64,000 nucleotides of DNA from Sanguinoderma infundibulare (lineage: Eukaryota > Basidiomycota > Agaricomycetes > Polyporales > Polyporaceae). The stretch is taken from contig JAVLRN010000005.1 of the NCBI GenBank assembly GCA_032821775.1, forward strand, positions 806,001-870,000, read 5' to 3'. Each line of letters starts with the position of its first letter. Position 1 is the stretch's first letter. Of the stretch, positions 26,292-38,218 are shown in pieces. The notes below the pieces were generated by a model that was given only the letters and a program-made list of their open reading frames with translations, ran no database searches and was not told the DNA's origin. Both the position numbers and the translations under genes were made by a program.

Positions 26292-26688
26292 AGCTGAAGG
26301 GGCTTGGCTCGGTGTGATCACTCGGGGAGCTTCGGGGATGTGTGGATTCGCACTCTGGGGGTATATTCTGAGCAGCTAAGAAGATATGAGGGAGATTAAG
26401 CCAGTATGTCAGGCAAGGGCAGGGTATGAGTGCGAGCTCGACGCCGACGCCGACGGTGACGGGCGGGTCTGCGCGAGTGATACCCATGGGCGCTTTCAAG
26501 AGCGGTCTGCCGGCCCGGACACTCAGATAAGACGGACACGTGATCGCGGTGGCCACAAAAACGCGTCGCGATGCGCAAGCGGCAACCGGCCTCAGCCACC
26601 GACCAAGCATCAGCGACAACCACGACGGCTTGTCTTTCCCCTCCCATCTCCATTCTGCGCCCCTCATCTGCCTCCAAACTACGCAAGC
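26292..26688. promoter_or_regulatory. Divergent promoter between Stt4 and the kinase gene
   Basis: A 397-bp spacer separates two divergent start codons. It contains CACGTG at 26536-26541 (an E-box core) and ACGCGT at 26561-26566. The pyrimidine-rich tract TTTCCCCTCCCATCTCC at about 26635-26651 is a likely transcription-start region for the plus-strand kinase gene. Factor binding is inferred only. Confidence 0.4.
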
Positions 26689-28298
26689 ATGCCGCCTCGA
26701 ACACAGACTTCGTCAACGTCGAAGGTGGCAAGACCACCAACCACCAAATCTAACCGAGTCTCTCGCACACAACCATCGAATTCGCCTATTGCGTCCTCCT
26801 CACGAGTGACAGTACGCCACTCAACGATTTATTATGCACCGCAGATGCTCTAACCAAGTCCTCTCTAGCTTGATGGAAATCGTCAAGCTACGAATGTCCA
26901 CCCGACACCTGACCATGAGCCGCCGAAAGTTAAAAGAGTAGAGCTGAAAGACCTACGGTGCGTGAAGATGCTAGGTGTGTTCTTTACCCTGTTCTGCTGT
27001 TGCGCAATACTCACACCCCATAGGTGATGGCGGTTGGGCGGAAGTTTATCTTGTTCGAGTCAAGAGTCAACGCTCATCAGACCCCGGCGCGCTCTTCGCC
27101 ATGAAAACCATTTCCAAACGCGTCTTCCGTGACACTGAACGAGTGAGTCTGCCCATCCAACTATCTTGGTTCCACGCCGACCCTGGTTTCAGAACGATGA
27201 ATGCCAGGATCGTGACTTAGCTGCCTCCAAGAAGCATGCCGAGCGGCGGATCTTGAGCGCCCTACCATGGAACCCGTTTATCGCAGGGCTCCTTGATGCA
27301 TACACCGATCCTCGCAATACGTACCTCCTCCTCGAGCTTGGTCAGTCTGGATCTCTTCTAGATCATGTCGAGCACGCCGAGGGTGGACGCCTTTCCTTGA
27401 AGAAGGCCGTCTTCTATTTCGCGAACATCATCCTCGGTATTGAGTTCCTGCATTCTCGGGGCATCATCCACCGCGACATCAAGACCGACAATGTCCTCGT
27501 GGGTGCGGATGGCTATGCCATGATCACCGACTTCGGAGTCTCGCAATACGTTCATGAAGGCAACAATTGGGAACGGGCGGGCACGGCCACATTCCAGAGC
27601 CCGGAGGTGCTCAACGACAATACGAACTTACCTGCTGCCCGATTTGCAATTGACTGGTGGGCAGCAGCGGTCACATTCTTCGACATGCTCGCGAATGGTC
27701 TTGTAGGTGTTTCTTCCCTTTCGATAAACAACCATGTCTAATGTAGCATAACTCCGGTAGCCCTTTGGTGGAGTCAAGGCCTCTGAGATCTTGGCGAACC
27801 AGAAAGAAAAGAAGATCGTCTACCGCAAGAAGCTGTCCGAAGATGTCAAGCAATTTTTCCGTGACGTGTTCGCGTACGATCTGGACGACCGTTTTGGTGC
27901 ACGTTCGGTAAACCAAGGCAACGACACCGTGCTCAACGTCGAGCTTCGCGAGCATGCCTTGCTCAAACACATCAAGTGGCAGCGGATCGCAATGAGGATT
28001 GAGCCTGTGAGTCCTTCCTGAATCCAACTTTCTGACTTGCCTGACAATTTGAACCCAGGCCCCTTTTACATGCAACCCCGTCCCGGACCCTTCCAACGAA
28101 ATTCACACCCGGCCGATGCCCAAGCAGGAAAGACTTCCGGCCATCAAGCTCAAACGCCCTTCATCTCTGCTCGAGTACGACGAGTTCAGAGTAGAGGCAG
28201 AACGCGCGCAGAAGCGACAGCGTGTCGCGAAGAAGCCGGTCAAGAAGCCCCGTCGTCGTCCGAGCCCAGTGCGTGGTGAGGCGGGGAGCCCGGCATAG
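26689..28298 (+). CDS. Serine/threonine protein kinase, AGC-like
   Basis: The start is ATG at 26689. A serine/threonine/proline-rich basic N-terminus of about 45 residues (MPPRTQTSSTSK) precedes the kinase domain. The glycine loop is MLGDGGWAEVYLVR, formed across an intron. The ATP lysine is in FAMKTISK. The hinge region reads TYLLLELGQSGSLLDHVE. The catalytic loop is HRDIKTDN, with Asp and Asn intact but Thr-Asp where most AGC kinases have Pro-Glu. DFG is present (ITDFGVSQ), and the APE motif appears as SPE (GTATFQSPEVL). The C-lobe continues RFAIDWWAAAVTFFDML and PFGG. The C-terminal tail is lysine- and arginine-rich (RVAKKPVKKPRRRPS), suggesting nuclear localisation (inference). The substrate is unknown. 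The AGC assignment rests on general resemblance and could be another group. Confidence 0.85.
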
Positions 28299-31200
28299 CG
28301 GTCGCCTCTTTTGCCTTTCATTTGGCTCTTGCTCGTTGTATACCTAGTCTCCTTTGCTGACCTGATAGCACCCTTGTATCCACAGACTTCCGCTCTTGGC
28401 TTCGCTTGTCCATGTCCTTATTACGAATTTGTTGCTGTCCCCATCCCATTTGTAGACATGCACTTACTGACTTGTACAATTCAGGATACACTGACTCGTC
28501 GACGCGTCAACTTCAGAGTTCCGTCCGATAACAATCATCCTGTGGACGTTGGGGGCGGAGAACTGCGGATGTGGTCGGTGGCCGCAGCCTTCCAAGACAT
28601 TCCCCTCGCGCCCCGCACCATTGTGGTCAGACCGATCGGAAACTCTCGTAAACTCAGGGTTGAAGCGGCGGCTACTAACCGTCCCAGAACAGACACATTG
28701 CTTATTCTCCCACATAGCCCCCAAGCATGCACATGCCACCGAGGAGAGTGAACCATGTGTCATTGTCGAGTCTAACATCCGGTGAGTGCCTCCTTACGTA
28801 TGTTTTGGAGAGTCATACGGCGGGGATCTGGATCGCCGTACCGCCCCGCACAATTAAACGGAATTCGCCCCCCTCTCGATTCGCGGGAAGGCCCGCAACG
28901 TGTTCCGTTTTGCGGTGTACGTCTTATGCCAGGTCTGCGGAGAGCGTCGAGACCCGCGTATGGGCAGCGTGCGCGGTATGTGGTCGGATAGCCGCCGCGC
29001 GCCGATGTGTCTTCCTCTCGTCATGCAGCACGATGGGGCGCAGACATCGAGCGCCGTGGTATTTGGGCACCTTGTGGCGGGCTGCAGCGCCATGCCGACG
29101 TTGCGCGGAATGCCTTTTTCGAAGACTAGCCCTATTAAATAGAGAGGCTGCGGGAATCAGCCCGACCACATTCGCGCACGCTGCGCGATACACGAAAGAT
29201 GCCTTTTCCGGACACACGAACCACCGGCATCTGCTTCCTCCGCCGCGTTCCGTGCAGGTCCAAGTAAGTTCATGATGATAGCGACCCAGACCCCACGTCG
29301 CCGACGAGTTGGTTCCGTGCCCTCCTTCTCTCTCTCTGCCCCCCGCCGGTAGAACCCTAGCGGTGCACGTTCAGTTAGCGACATAATTGGAACTGCGGAC
29401 GCGCTTCCGGTGATCAGCAACTCCAGGGGAACGTTGTGTGAATGTGGCAGGAATGTGGAGAGCACATCCGACCGTGGGTAGGGATGTGATCTCGATGGAG
29501 TTTTATTGTTTTCTCTGCACGACGGGGGCGCGGGAGAGGACGCCAGGGGAAGCGTTAGCCGGCTCGACGCCGTCGGCATGATGCAATACACGACTCAACT
29601 TCTCAGCTCTCTCGCTACTGCAGGGGGCCGGCCTCGATGATCACGAAGCGGCGATTCCTTCATGTGCATGTGCTGGTCATCTGCAATGCTCTGTGATGGT
29701 GTTCCTGTGCGAGTCAACTCTGTTCGAGTTGCGCGTCGTCGACTCCGTGCGCGGTCGGCAACCTAGATTAGGCATCCTAGGACATGCCGGCATTGTTTCT
29801 TTTATTCTTTCGCTTGCGCATACGAAATAACCGTAAACGTAGAGTGCCATCTAGCTAGTAGCTGCGTTTAGCTTCCGGGAAGGTTAAGCGTGACCTGCTC
29901 GGTAACTATTCCTGAGTACATGGCGAGTAGATGCAATATCACGGGGATTGGCACAATGTCCGATGGTTGCGAGTGCGCGTGGGTTCTTCCCTGAAATTCT
30001 CACCTTCTTCGAAGATGGTCAGCTGGCCTCCAATCAATGCGACCCTCCCTTTGTTCCCTTCCTGTTCTGGAGAATCTCGACATTGCTTAAGCAACGCGGA
30101 TCAGCCCGAACGTGCTCACGAGTCTACGATACGCACCAGCCACAAAGGAATTGACATATCGGTGACGACTACATCAAAGGACCGGTGCACCGAAGCGATG
30201 AAGTGGTTGTCATTTACGTCAATGTTCCGCAGAAATCTGGACGCTGTAGACGAGCAATTGAACCGAATGCCAGGGGAGGACCATCTAGGCATCTGTGCTG
30301 TGGTACACCAATCTCCACCGCCATCTTCAGCCCGAGCTTCGGATGGACTTTGTGCGTTCGTCATGAGTGGGCCGATGTTCAAGCATGTTCTGCAGGAATA
30401 CCTGGCTGCAATTCAGTCAAGACTCAATGTCGCCCATATGAGGCGATCAGCTGCACGCTAGCCCGAGCTGCGCACTGGTAGTATGGGTCCACGACTTGTT
30501 TGCGCCAGTGGCGTTGTTGGACGACAGTGTTCGATACAGTGATGGGGGCCATTGAGGCTGGAACCGAAATGAACTTGAGAACATATTCCCGGGCACGAGG
30601 CTATCTACCGCAGGGATATATGTAGATCCAAGCGGGGAGATGGGTTCAGATCAATATTAACTTGAATGAGGTGTAGATCTGCCGGTGGCCGAGCCGCCCG
30701 GCGCTTGAAGGCTTGAAGAGGTGCTATGGCGAGAAAGGAGTAATAACCGACGACGCCGCATGACTTGGAAGTCGGACGGTTTACGATTCAATTCATCGGG
30801 GTGTCTGATGCGCATGTTCTGGTGAAGGAGAGACGGGTGATGCTGGGCCTGGGATACTAGCGAGTCAGCGGACTGTGATTGGCACAGGGGGGAGGGGAAG
30901 GGGGAGGCGAGGAGGGGAATCAAGGATGCGAGCAGATGCGAGCACGCCCTGGACACGAGGCTCTCAAACAGGAAGGCGAAGACAATAAGAGACGAGGAGC
31001 AAGGCAACGCTGGGAGGACGCCCACAGGACGGCGGCAACGGGCTCGGGGACGGAGATGGGCCATCACAGATTCCGGCGGAGCGCAAAAGACGAAGGCTGT
31101 CGGATGCGGCAAGATCGCGCGCAGATGCCGGCTTTCGAACGTCGCCACAGTCTTGTCCTCGCTGGGGGTTGCGAGGCGGCGTGAATCGCCACCGTACGCG

Positions 31201-31472
31201 CTATAAAGCATCCCATCCCCCCTTCTAATGGACCAGGTTGTGTCCCACCTCTGCCTCTGCGGGGGTTCTTCGTTCTCGCACCCTCCTCTTTGATTTCGCC
31301 CGGAGGCCTGCTTTCCGTTTGCATTCTTTGTCCTTGGGCGAAGCCCCGAGTCGAAACAATTGACCAGTGATCTTAGGAGATCGTCCTAGTCCGCCTCACC
31401 CTCGGCGCAAGGCTGCTAAATCAGGTGGTGCCTCCTGTCCGTCCACTTGCGCAACATACCTTGCCCGAAAAC
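28299..31472. other. 3.2-kb gene-poor interval, ending in the BTB promoter
   Basis: Nothing here supports a conserved gene. Frames at 28311-28751 (+), 28727-29275 (+), 29157-29591 (-), 29931-30461 (+) and 30657-31211 (-) are single uninterrupted frames. They have arginine/serine/proline-rich translations typical of random GC-rich sequence and no matching exons. The last 270 bp carry a TATA box for the BTB gene. A lineage-specific protein or a long non-coding RNA remains possible. Confidence 0.5.
31202..31207 (+). promoter_or_regulatory. TATA box of the BTB gene
   Basis: TATAAA sits in the context GCTATAAAGCATCCC. It lies about 270 bp upstream of the BTB start codon at 31473 and is followed by a C/T-rich stretch, as is usual for fungal promoters. 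Confidence 0.5.
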
Positions 31473-32725
31473 ATGTCTCCGGCAGACAATAGAACCGCTG
31501 TCCCCGCATCTATAAGCCATTCCGCTTCTGCTCGTCCGTCCTCCCTCGCCCGAATTCCTGGTCCCTCGTCTTCCTTGCCCTTCTCTTTGGCACTGCCCCG
31601 CCGTGCAATGCATCACATCCCCTTTGTCCCCCGCCCCTTCCCGCCTCCCGCGCTCGCAGACGTTCCCCTCGAGTACATCATTGACCAGCTCCGTCGCCTC
31701 GCGCCTCACTACTGGAGCAGGCCTGAGACTTCCGATTGTACGATTGGTACGTTCCTCTTCCATTCCTGGTGATTGCAGTCGTGTCTCACCTTTGTCCTTT
31801 ATTGTACAGTCGTCTCTTTGGATCATGACCCCTCCGCAGACAAGGTGCCAACATCCGCAAGTGTTTGCGATGCGTTCCGGAACATGGGCATCAGCGCTGA
31901 GATGAGCGCAGAGACTTTCGGGCTTGACGACGTCCCCGCCTCGGCGGGCCGGAGTCCTCCCGGAAAGTCTGCCCGACCACGAAGGATGATCATGAAGGTC
32001 AGTCGTCCAGTTCCGTGCACTGCTTGCGTCTCTGACGTCCGTGATAGTTGCACATGGACTACTTGTGCGCCCACTCTGCCCTTTTCCGCGGTCTCTTCAA
32101 CGGCGCATCGCCATTCGACCTCGCAATGGAACCGCCGACGCTCTCAGGTCTGTCCCGCCGGTCGTCCCCTTCTCCACTCCGGTTTCCTTGTATTCTCCCC
32201 TCGTCGACATATACGCATCCTGTCATCCATCTCCCTGTCCCCGACTCTGCCTCCTTCCATCACATCGTCCACTACATCTACTTCGGGTCGACGTCCTTCA
32301 TGGAGGAAGCACTCGAGAACGGCGACCTTACCTGGGACGGTCTCGCTCGGAACGTCGAGTGTCTGCAGATGGGAGACCATATCAAACTCTTCCTCGGACA
32401 GTACTGGCGTCGTGTATACTCGTATTGCGACTACAGCGACAGCGACAGTGATTGCGAGCACGAACCTGACTCGGACTCGGACGGGTACATGACCCAGGAC
32501 GACTCGACGCTTGCGGACCCTGATGAGTACCGCGTCTGTTTAGCCGATAACGAGGAGGACGGCATATACCTCATCAAGGCCAAGGCCCGAGCTTACGCCG
32601 GGGACCCGCCCCGCGGACGACCCCGGACGACACGACGGCTAGGACACTCGCAGTCCGACCCTGTGATCAGCTACCGAGCCTCCGATGCGGGTCCCTCCGC
32701 CTCCCGCCGGAACAGCAGCAAGTAA
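31473..32725 (+). CDS. BTB/POZ-domain protein
   Basis: BTB proteins dimerise and often act as adaptors for ubiquitin ligases or transcription complexes. This one belongs to the large basidiomycete set with no assigned role (family knowledge). The start is ATG at 31473. A Ser/Pro-rich N-terminus (MSPADNRTAVPASIS) leads to LEYIIDQLRRLAPHYWSRPE. Introns at about 31746 and 31997 join CTIVVSLDHDPSADK and RRMIMKLHMDYLCAHSALFR. The BTB core follows: HSALFRGLFNGASPFDL, PVIHLPVPDSASFHHIVHYI, YFGSTSF, then ARNVECLQMGDHIKLFLGQY. A strongly acidic Ser/Asp/Glu tract (YSDSDSDCEHEPDSDSDG) and a basic Ser/Arg-rich tail end the protein at 32725. The BTB fold assignment is by pattern. Confidence 0.8.
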
Positions 32726-35321
32726 CGCATTGGTTTCCCAGAGTTCCCCGTTCACGACCGGCCTCGTCACGATCGGCTCCGTCATGACCCACGCTTCCTC
32801 GTGCCTCTTCATACACGCACCCAATCGTCATCGTCCGTGCCCAATCCCGGACGTCGCACGTCTAATCGCCCTTCACACTACAATTGACTCGCTTTCGACC
32901 TTCATGTCATAACTTTATTGCAATTCATATTGCCGGATGTATGTAACCGTAAACTTAAAGAAGTACGTCTCTATGTCTCCGTCCTTCAAGTTCAACCGAA
33001 GGCTAACCTGCCGCCTGTAGGTCTCGCCCATCACTGTGTCATACTGTATATCGCTCACCGGCGTGCCCAACCCGCTCTCTCGCATAAACATTCCTTTGTC
33101 TTACACGAATCACCGGGCCACCGCCCGCCCCCGTCGCGGTTCCCTCGGCCCTTCCCTTTCCCCCGGATACCTGTACACCGATCCTCATCATAGTCCCGCC
33201 GTCGTTTTTAGAGACGATGCGCGCGCAGCCCTACGCCAGCCCACGGATAACTCAGGAGTTGTAGGATGGTACACGTTGTATCGCTTCACACGCTCACGCA
33301 CACGGCAGTCTGGCGAGGATGAGGAGGGGAGGTGACGTCGAGCGGAGGTGCCGCGTGCCAGTCTGCCAGGATGCTTACCCTACTACTTGCCATTCAGTGC
33401 TATCACCTATTCTCGCGTTCAATACGAACAGTCGGACATTGCACATTCGTTCGTTCCCATCCTCATGGCCCATTGACTTTGCCTTCCCCCGCTCGCACCG
33501 TGTGTTCGCGTTCGACTACGGTTTCTGAAGGTGTGTGCCAGACAATGGACGACGATGATGACGGTACGTATGACAGCACCGCATATACATCTTGAGACCC
33601 CACGACGACCGCTAGGCAGCCCATTATTACGTGCTCGGTCGATTATTGTCTTTGGGCAGGATCACAAGGTGCGTTCATCGCGATATAGTCATAGTGGACG
33701 CCTGTCCGGCACGCCAACTGACAGCTCCAGAGCAATAATAGGAGACGTTCTTAGATCCCAGGACCACCGACGTCCACTCGGCCTACGGTGAAACCGGGCG
33801 GGGCCGCACGAGGGCCACAGCACAGGAGACGATAGGACTGCGCCGTAGTGCGGTTCGCCCAGCCGTTACGTATGTCCGAGACAATCCGCTTGGCCGATCA
33901 TGTTTCTTATTGTCTTGCCCGATCTCTAGGTCTCTTGTCCGACTTTGACGTCTCTGAGGACCTCGCGACGAGCGAGCTCCGGCCCCTCTAGGCTAACGGG
34001 TAGACTTCGAGAATGCACCGTCGCGACCTCACGTCGGTTATTGCATCTATTGTGGTTGCGGTAGAAGGTGTGCACGGGAGATGCGTGCATATGCGTTCTT
34101 TCAATGCGGCGCTCCTTACCGCCGGCAGGGCACGAAGCCGCAAGTTATGTGGGGCCCATTGCTTACCTACTTATCCGGATACAATCAGGGCGATCAGTCC
34201 GATGCTCCCTTCGACGAGCTTCGACGAGAAGCATTGAACGTTGAACATTGAACGTTGAACCTCGATGGGGTTCACCGGGGCCTTGGACAGGCGCTGGTCC
34301 CTGTGGCAGTCAATATTAATATTTGCGATGAAATCGCGAAATCGCAGGATGCTGCACAGCGTGCAGCGTCGGGTAATTCATATATCGACCCCGCGTTCTA
34401 ACGTTCATTCTCGACATGGTACGTCACTGCATGGCGGGATGTGTCCTGCCCTCTGTGCTGAGATCGAGACGCCACCAATGCACGGCCACGGCCTGCCACC
34501 CCAGGCAGCATCTGGCATTGAGGGTGTTCGGGAATGTCGGACTCGATGGGCTCAGCCGACGACCGTAGCTGTTCGGTTCCGGCCCATCCGCGCGTCTCCA
34601 GATCCAGACACCGCTGCAATGAACTCCCGCTATTGTGTGAGCACGTCGCGCGCGTCCGGATCATCAATGGCTGGCGCGCAGACATGCATACCTGTAACAC
34701 TTGGAACGGCTCTAGGAGCCCTCGTTTCGCGCACATGGCGTCAAGATGAGCTCCGAGGGGCAGACGGGCTCCCTGATCGAGGGTGCGCAGATGGACCATG
34801 AGGCGGCGCTAGTGCTGATCGTCGACCTCGCCCTAGCTCTAATTTCAGGGAGGGCGGCAAGCGGCCAAGCGAGCGAACGGGCTCGAGACGAGGCATGAGG
34901 CGGGGGCGTGCAGAGCGTTTGAGCTCAGATACGGGTCCGCGAAAGGGAGGGTTATTGTTTGGTGCGGTCCTTCTTATTGTCAGGCGAAGTCGCCGGGACT
35001 GGTGGGCGCGGAAGGGGTCGGGAGCATGGTAGGTGGCAAGACGTGTAAATGGCACGGCTGCTGAGTATAGACTCAGCCTCTGTCAAGGGGTCACCCCCGA
35101 GGCAAAGAAGTAAGCCCGGCGTTCCGGATGGCGAAACACGGATGAGGTTTGATTGTATGATATCTGTTAGTGCTAGCAATTCTCAGTCAGTACTAGTGTT
35201 AGATCGCGCGCCCACGCGAATGACACAGGGACAGCCACGGGTTCTGGAAGATGGAAGCTGGCACAGTCTAATTTACAGTTTTGGAACAGAAACGGGGTCG
35301 AGAAGGCTACGGACGTACGCG
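32726..35321. other. 2.6-kb interval without a supported gene
   Basis: This region follows the BTB gene. Frames on both strands (for example 34265-34801 plus and 34398-34799 minus) overlap each other and lack motifs, so I treat them as chance. It contains a short tandem repeat at 34233-34260, preceded by a direct repeat of TTCGACGAG at 34210-34228. Confidence 0.5.
34233..34260. repeat. Short tandem repeat, 2 x 14 bp
   Basis: The unit ATTGAACGTTGAAC occurs twice head to tail without mismatch. Each unit itself consists of two near-copies of TTGAAC. It lies in intergenic DNA. Confidence 0.85.
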
Positions 35322-35865
35322 TTAACGTTTCGGCTTGCACCTGCAGCAGCACCGCCTCGTGGGCTCTACCTTTTGAACTCCTTTTGACCGAAAGTTGCTA
35401 GACAAGTCTTGAACCTTTCTGAGGAACTCTTCGACATCGGTGGGGCTAAGTCGGAACCAGTATCAAAGTGACACGTAAGCCAACAGGACAGATGGTACAG
35501 AATGGAAACGTACCACTAATAGATTGGCCGTCCATCCCCGGGGCCGGCAGGTTGATTGGGCCTAACCGGGGTGAAAGAAGGCGAACACCGGTACGCTCCT
35601 TCAAGCTTCAAGAATCCGTATCGCGAAGGAGAGGACAATAGACGAAACTGCGGTGCCAGCTTTAACTGAAACAAGAATTCAAGATGAAGGGCTCGTTGGA
35701 AGACTTTCCGCACGAAATTGTTGGCACGAGGCTGCACTTGTGATCGAACCTTCTTGAGACGATCAAACAAAGCTGGGTTACGGTGCTGGCCAGAGGTATG
35801 GAGGCGGGCTGGTTGCGGGTAGTGCTTGGCGGCGCGGAGGCAGCTTTACTGTGGATGGCAGGCAT
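35322..35865 (-). CDS. Possible small multi-exon gene, unrecognised
   Basis: This is a weak candidate. A start at 35865 (MPAIH) could splice from GTAAAG to the acceptor AACCCAG to give MPAIHTLFDRLKKVRSQVQ, then PRANNF before a GTGCGG donor. Further down, after the acceptor CGACTTAG, a frame reads TDVEEFLRKVQDLSSNFRSK and ends at a TAA at 35322-35324. Both segments look like soluble charged protein and are flanked by usable splice sites. I could not find one phase-consistent path joining them all, and the cysteine-rich end looks unnatural. It might be a degenerate gene, a differently spliced gene, or chance. It would be divergent from dad3. Confidence 0.3.
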
Positions 35866-35968
35866 TCTCGCATGATATTATGTTCGGTGCGAGTGCTCGA
35901 ACAGAGCGGAATGGCTGAGCTGGGAGTGATGTGGTGGCTGGAGAGTGGTCGTGCCCTGACTGCTTCGA

Positions 35969-35982
35969 ACGCGTCGACGCGT
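35969..35982. promoter_or_regulatory. Palindromic double MluI cell-cycle box upstream of dad3
   Basis: ACGCGTCGACGCGT is a perfect 14-bp palindrome made of two ACGCGT cores. ACGCGT is the MBF (Mbp1/Swi6) site of yeasts. It lies 163 bp upstream of the dad3 start codon. A CACGTG E-box core follows at 36004-36009. Function is inferred from sequence and from the cell-cycle role of the downstream gene. Confidence 0.5.
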
Positions 35983-36145
35983 CGGCACGGTAACAACCGC
36001 GATCACGTGCCATGTCGAATAATTCACCGTAGTGGGCACAAAGTCACCGCCGTCCACCTTACCGTTCGTTCCTCATCCCGCATCGCTTCCCACTGTCTCT
36101 TTTCCGATGCCCATGTAACCTTGGTGCCACCCGACGACGATCAAC

Positions 36146-36587
36146 ATGTCCACCTCATTGTCAAGCTCAGTCTTTGAAACGAACCCGTACGAGGGCCACC
36201 CCAATCTATCCGAACTCGAGGCGGAGGTGCTGTGGCAATACGCCAAACTGTCCCAGAACATCAAAGAGGTGCGCTCTTCTGCATGCTACACGTCGAACTG
36301 CGGCGTTCAAACGTTAGATCGTCCAGCTGGTCGCCGAGACGCGTCGAGTGAGCGAGGCCCCGGACGAGAAGATGCTCAAGCAGCTGCGGGCGCTGGAGGT
36401 GAAGATGGGTTTGGTCTTGACGTTGGTACGTGTCGTCACGGATACAACTTGCAACAAATCTTGATCATATCCATGTTCCATTCCCCAGTTCAAGGCATCA
36501 GTCTGGGCCGTCATCAACGAACAGCCCGTCGCGGACATATCAGGCGGATATGCGGACTCAACGGCAGACAACACGATCAGGGAATGA
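36146..36587 (+). CDS. DAD3: DASH/Dam1 complex subunit Dad3
   Basis: Small subunit of the kinetochore DASH ring, which couples chromosomes to spindle microtubules (family knowledge). Three exons: 36146-36268, 36318-36425 and 36489-36587. They give 123, 108 and 99 nt in full codons, for 109 residues. The protein has the Dad3 signature: LSELEAEVLWQYAKLSQNIK, then LKQLRALEVKMGLVLTLFKA joined across the second intron, then SVWAVINEQ. The C-terminal extension (DISGGYADSTADNTIRE) is short. The gene is convergent with ARPC1, with only 126 bp between the stops. A double cell-cycle box lies upstream. Confidence 0.9.
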
Positions 36588-36713
36588 ACAACGCACTCCC
36601 CATTCATTCCTTCCGAACCCCCAACGACAGCATCACGTCCAGACCGCAGCTGTATTCTCATCGCATTTCATTATGGTTCCCTTACTGTACACTACTTGTA
36701 TCGATACATGCTT

Positions 36714-38218
36714 TCACCGCACCTGCAGCTTGCCCAACTTCCCCGCCAGCCCAGTCGCGCTGATCGGCGTGACGGCGTTCACGTCCCACACAACAAGCTT
36801 CCCGTCCACACCCGACGTGCTGACCTGCGCGATCTGCCCCGGCACGCCCGAGTACGGCCGGACGCTGGTGATCGTGTTCTGATGAACGGTGAAGATCTCC
36901 GACTCGGTCGAAGACGCGGCAGTGGGAGACCCAGGGACGTTCGAGATACCGCGCTCCGCAGCGTTACGGAACGTGTTGAACGCAGCGCTCTTGAGGCGGC
37001 CAGGTGCCCCGTCGCCGCCCGAGCGGGAGCCGCCAGAGGCCTTGTTGGACTGCGGGTCGTCGAGGCCGCCGATGAGCTCCCAGCTGCCCTGGTTGCCGGC
37101 GAAGACCAAGGGCTGGCAGTCGTGGCCGGCGGCCACGATGGACTCTTCAGTCGTCCAGGTCAAGGTGACCAGGGGAAGGATGGACAACTTGATGTTGTAG
37201 ACGGCCGGCCCCCCGGGGTAGACGACATTGATGGAACTGTCATGGGCTACACCGATGTTAGCTGGGGATCGCACTGCAAACTTGAGTATACTCACCGGCG
37301 AAGGCAAGCGCATCACCGGATGGGGAGAAAGCGACACTGTGGACCCAGCCGCCTGACGGGCTGGCGTATTCACCACAGATAGTGTTGAATGGGAGCTTCT
37401 CGCCCCAAACGGAGGGCGCGGGCCTGCTTACACCATCAACAACTGTAAGAGGCGCAGCGATGGACGTAAAACGCACCTCTTGTCGACGTCCTTAATGTAC
37501 GCGGAGAACACACGCGCCTTCATGTCAGCACAGCCGGCGGCGAGCAATACATTGTTGGGATGCCAGTCGACGGACAGGACCGTGGACCGAAGGGGCTTCT
37601 TGAGCAGACGCGACACCCACCAGTCACCCTCGGGATCAAAAGAGCAAATGGCGATCGCGCTGGAACCTCTAAGCAAAGGCAGGGACAAGCGGGATGGTAT
37701 AGACTCACCGGGCACCACTGGCAACAGCAAACTTGTCCTCGTTAGGGCTCCAGCGTACGAACGTCGCCGCACGGTTGACGCGAAGCAACACCAAGGTGGG
37801 CTTCCAGACCATGTGTCCGGTCTGGGGGTCGGGACTCTGCTGCCAGACATAGGCGTTCCTGTCCTGCGCGGACGTCACGATGCGGTTGGACTTGGGGGCC
37901 CAGTCAATGGAGGTGATCGGCTTGTCGTGCTGTGGTACATGGGTAGGTGAAGGGAGTAAGAACCTATTATAAAATGCAGCAGATGGGACGCACCTCGGAG
38001 AGCGTGTCGACATGGTTCCAGTCGTTGCCCTGGCGGGCGTAGATCCGGACTTCATTGGAATTCAGGCTGACGGCGATTTCTACGACGATGGCGATCCTAG
38101 CTGAGAACGGGCATGGATGCGACCTGAATAGGATGAACGTACGGGAACGGTCCGCATTGAAGGCATGGCAGGTGACGGGGCTCTGTTGGCTCAGGTTGAA
38201 AATCTCGGGCGGCGCCAT
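36714..38218 (-). CDS. ARC40: Arp2/3 complex subunit 1, ARPC1/Arc40 (WD40)
   Basis: Beta-propeller subunit of the Arp2/3 complex, which nucleates branched actin at endocytic patches (family knowledge). The start is ATG at 38218 ([20 protein letters not shown]). WD40 repeats follow: [65 protein letters not shown], and [20 protein letters not shown]. Then come [19 protein letters not shown] and [21 protein letters not shown] Ser/Gly-rich insert ([13 protein letters not shown]) precedes the last repeat, matching the variable insert of ARPC1. It ends GKLGKLQVR with TGA at 36714-36716. Several 50-60 nt introns are present. Confidence 0.94.

Noticed and set aside
29931..30461. A 176-codon plus-strand frame as a gene
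   Set aside because: Composition looks random, with no motif. A minus-strand frame in the same place is equally plausible.
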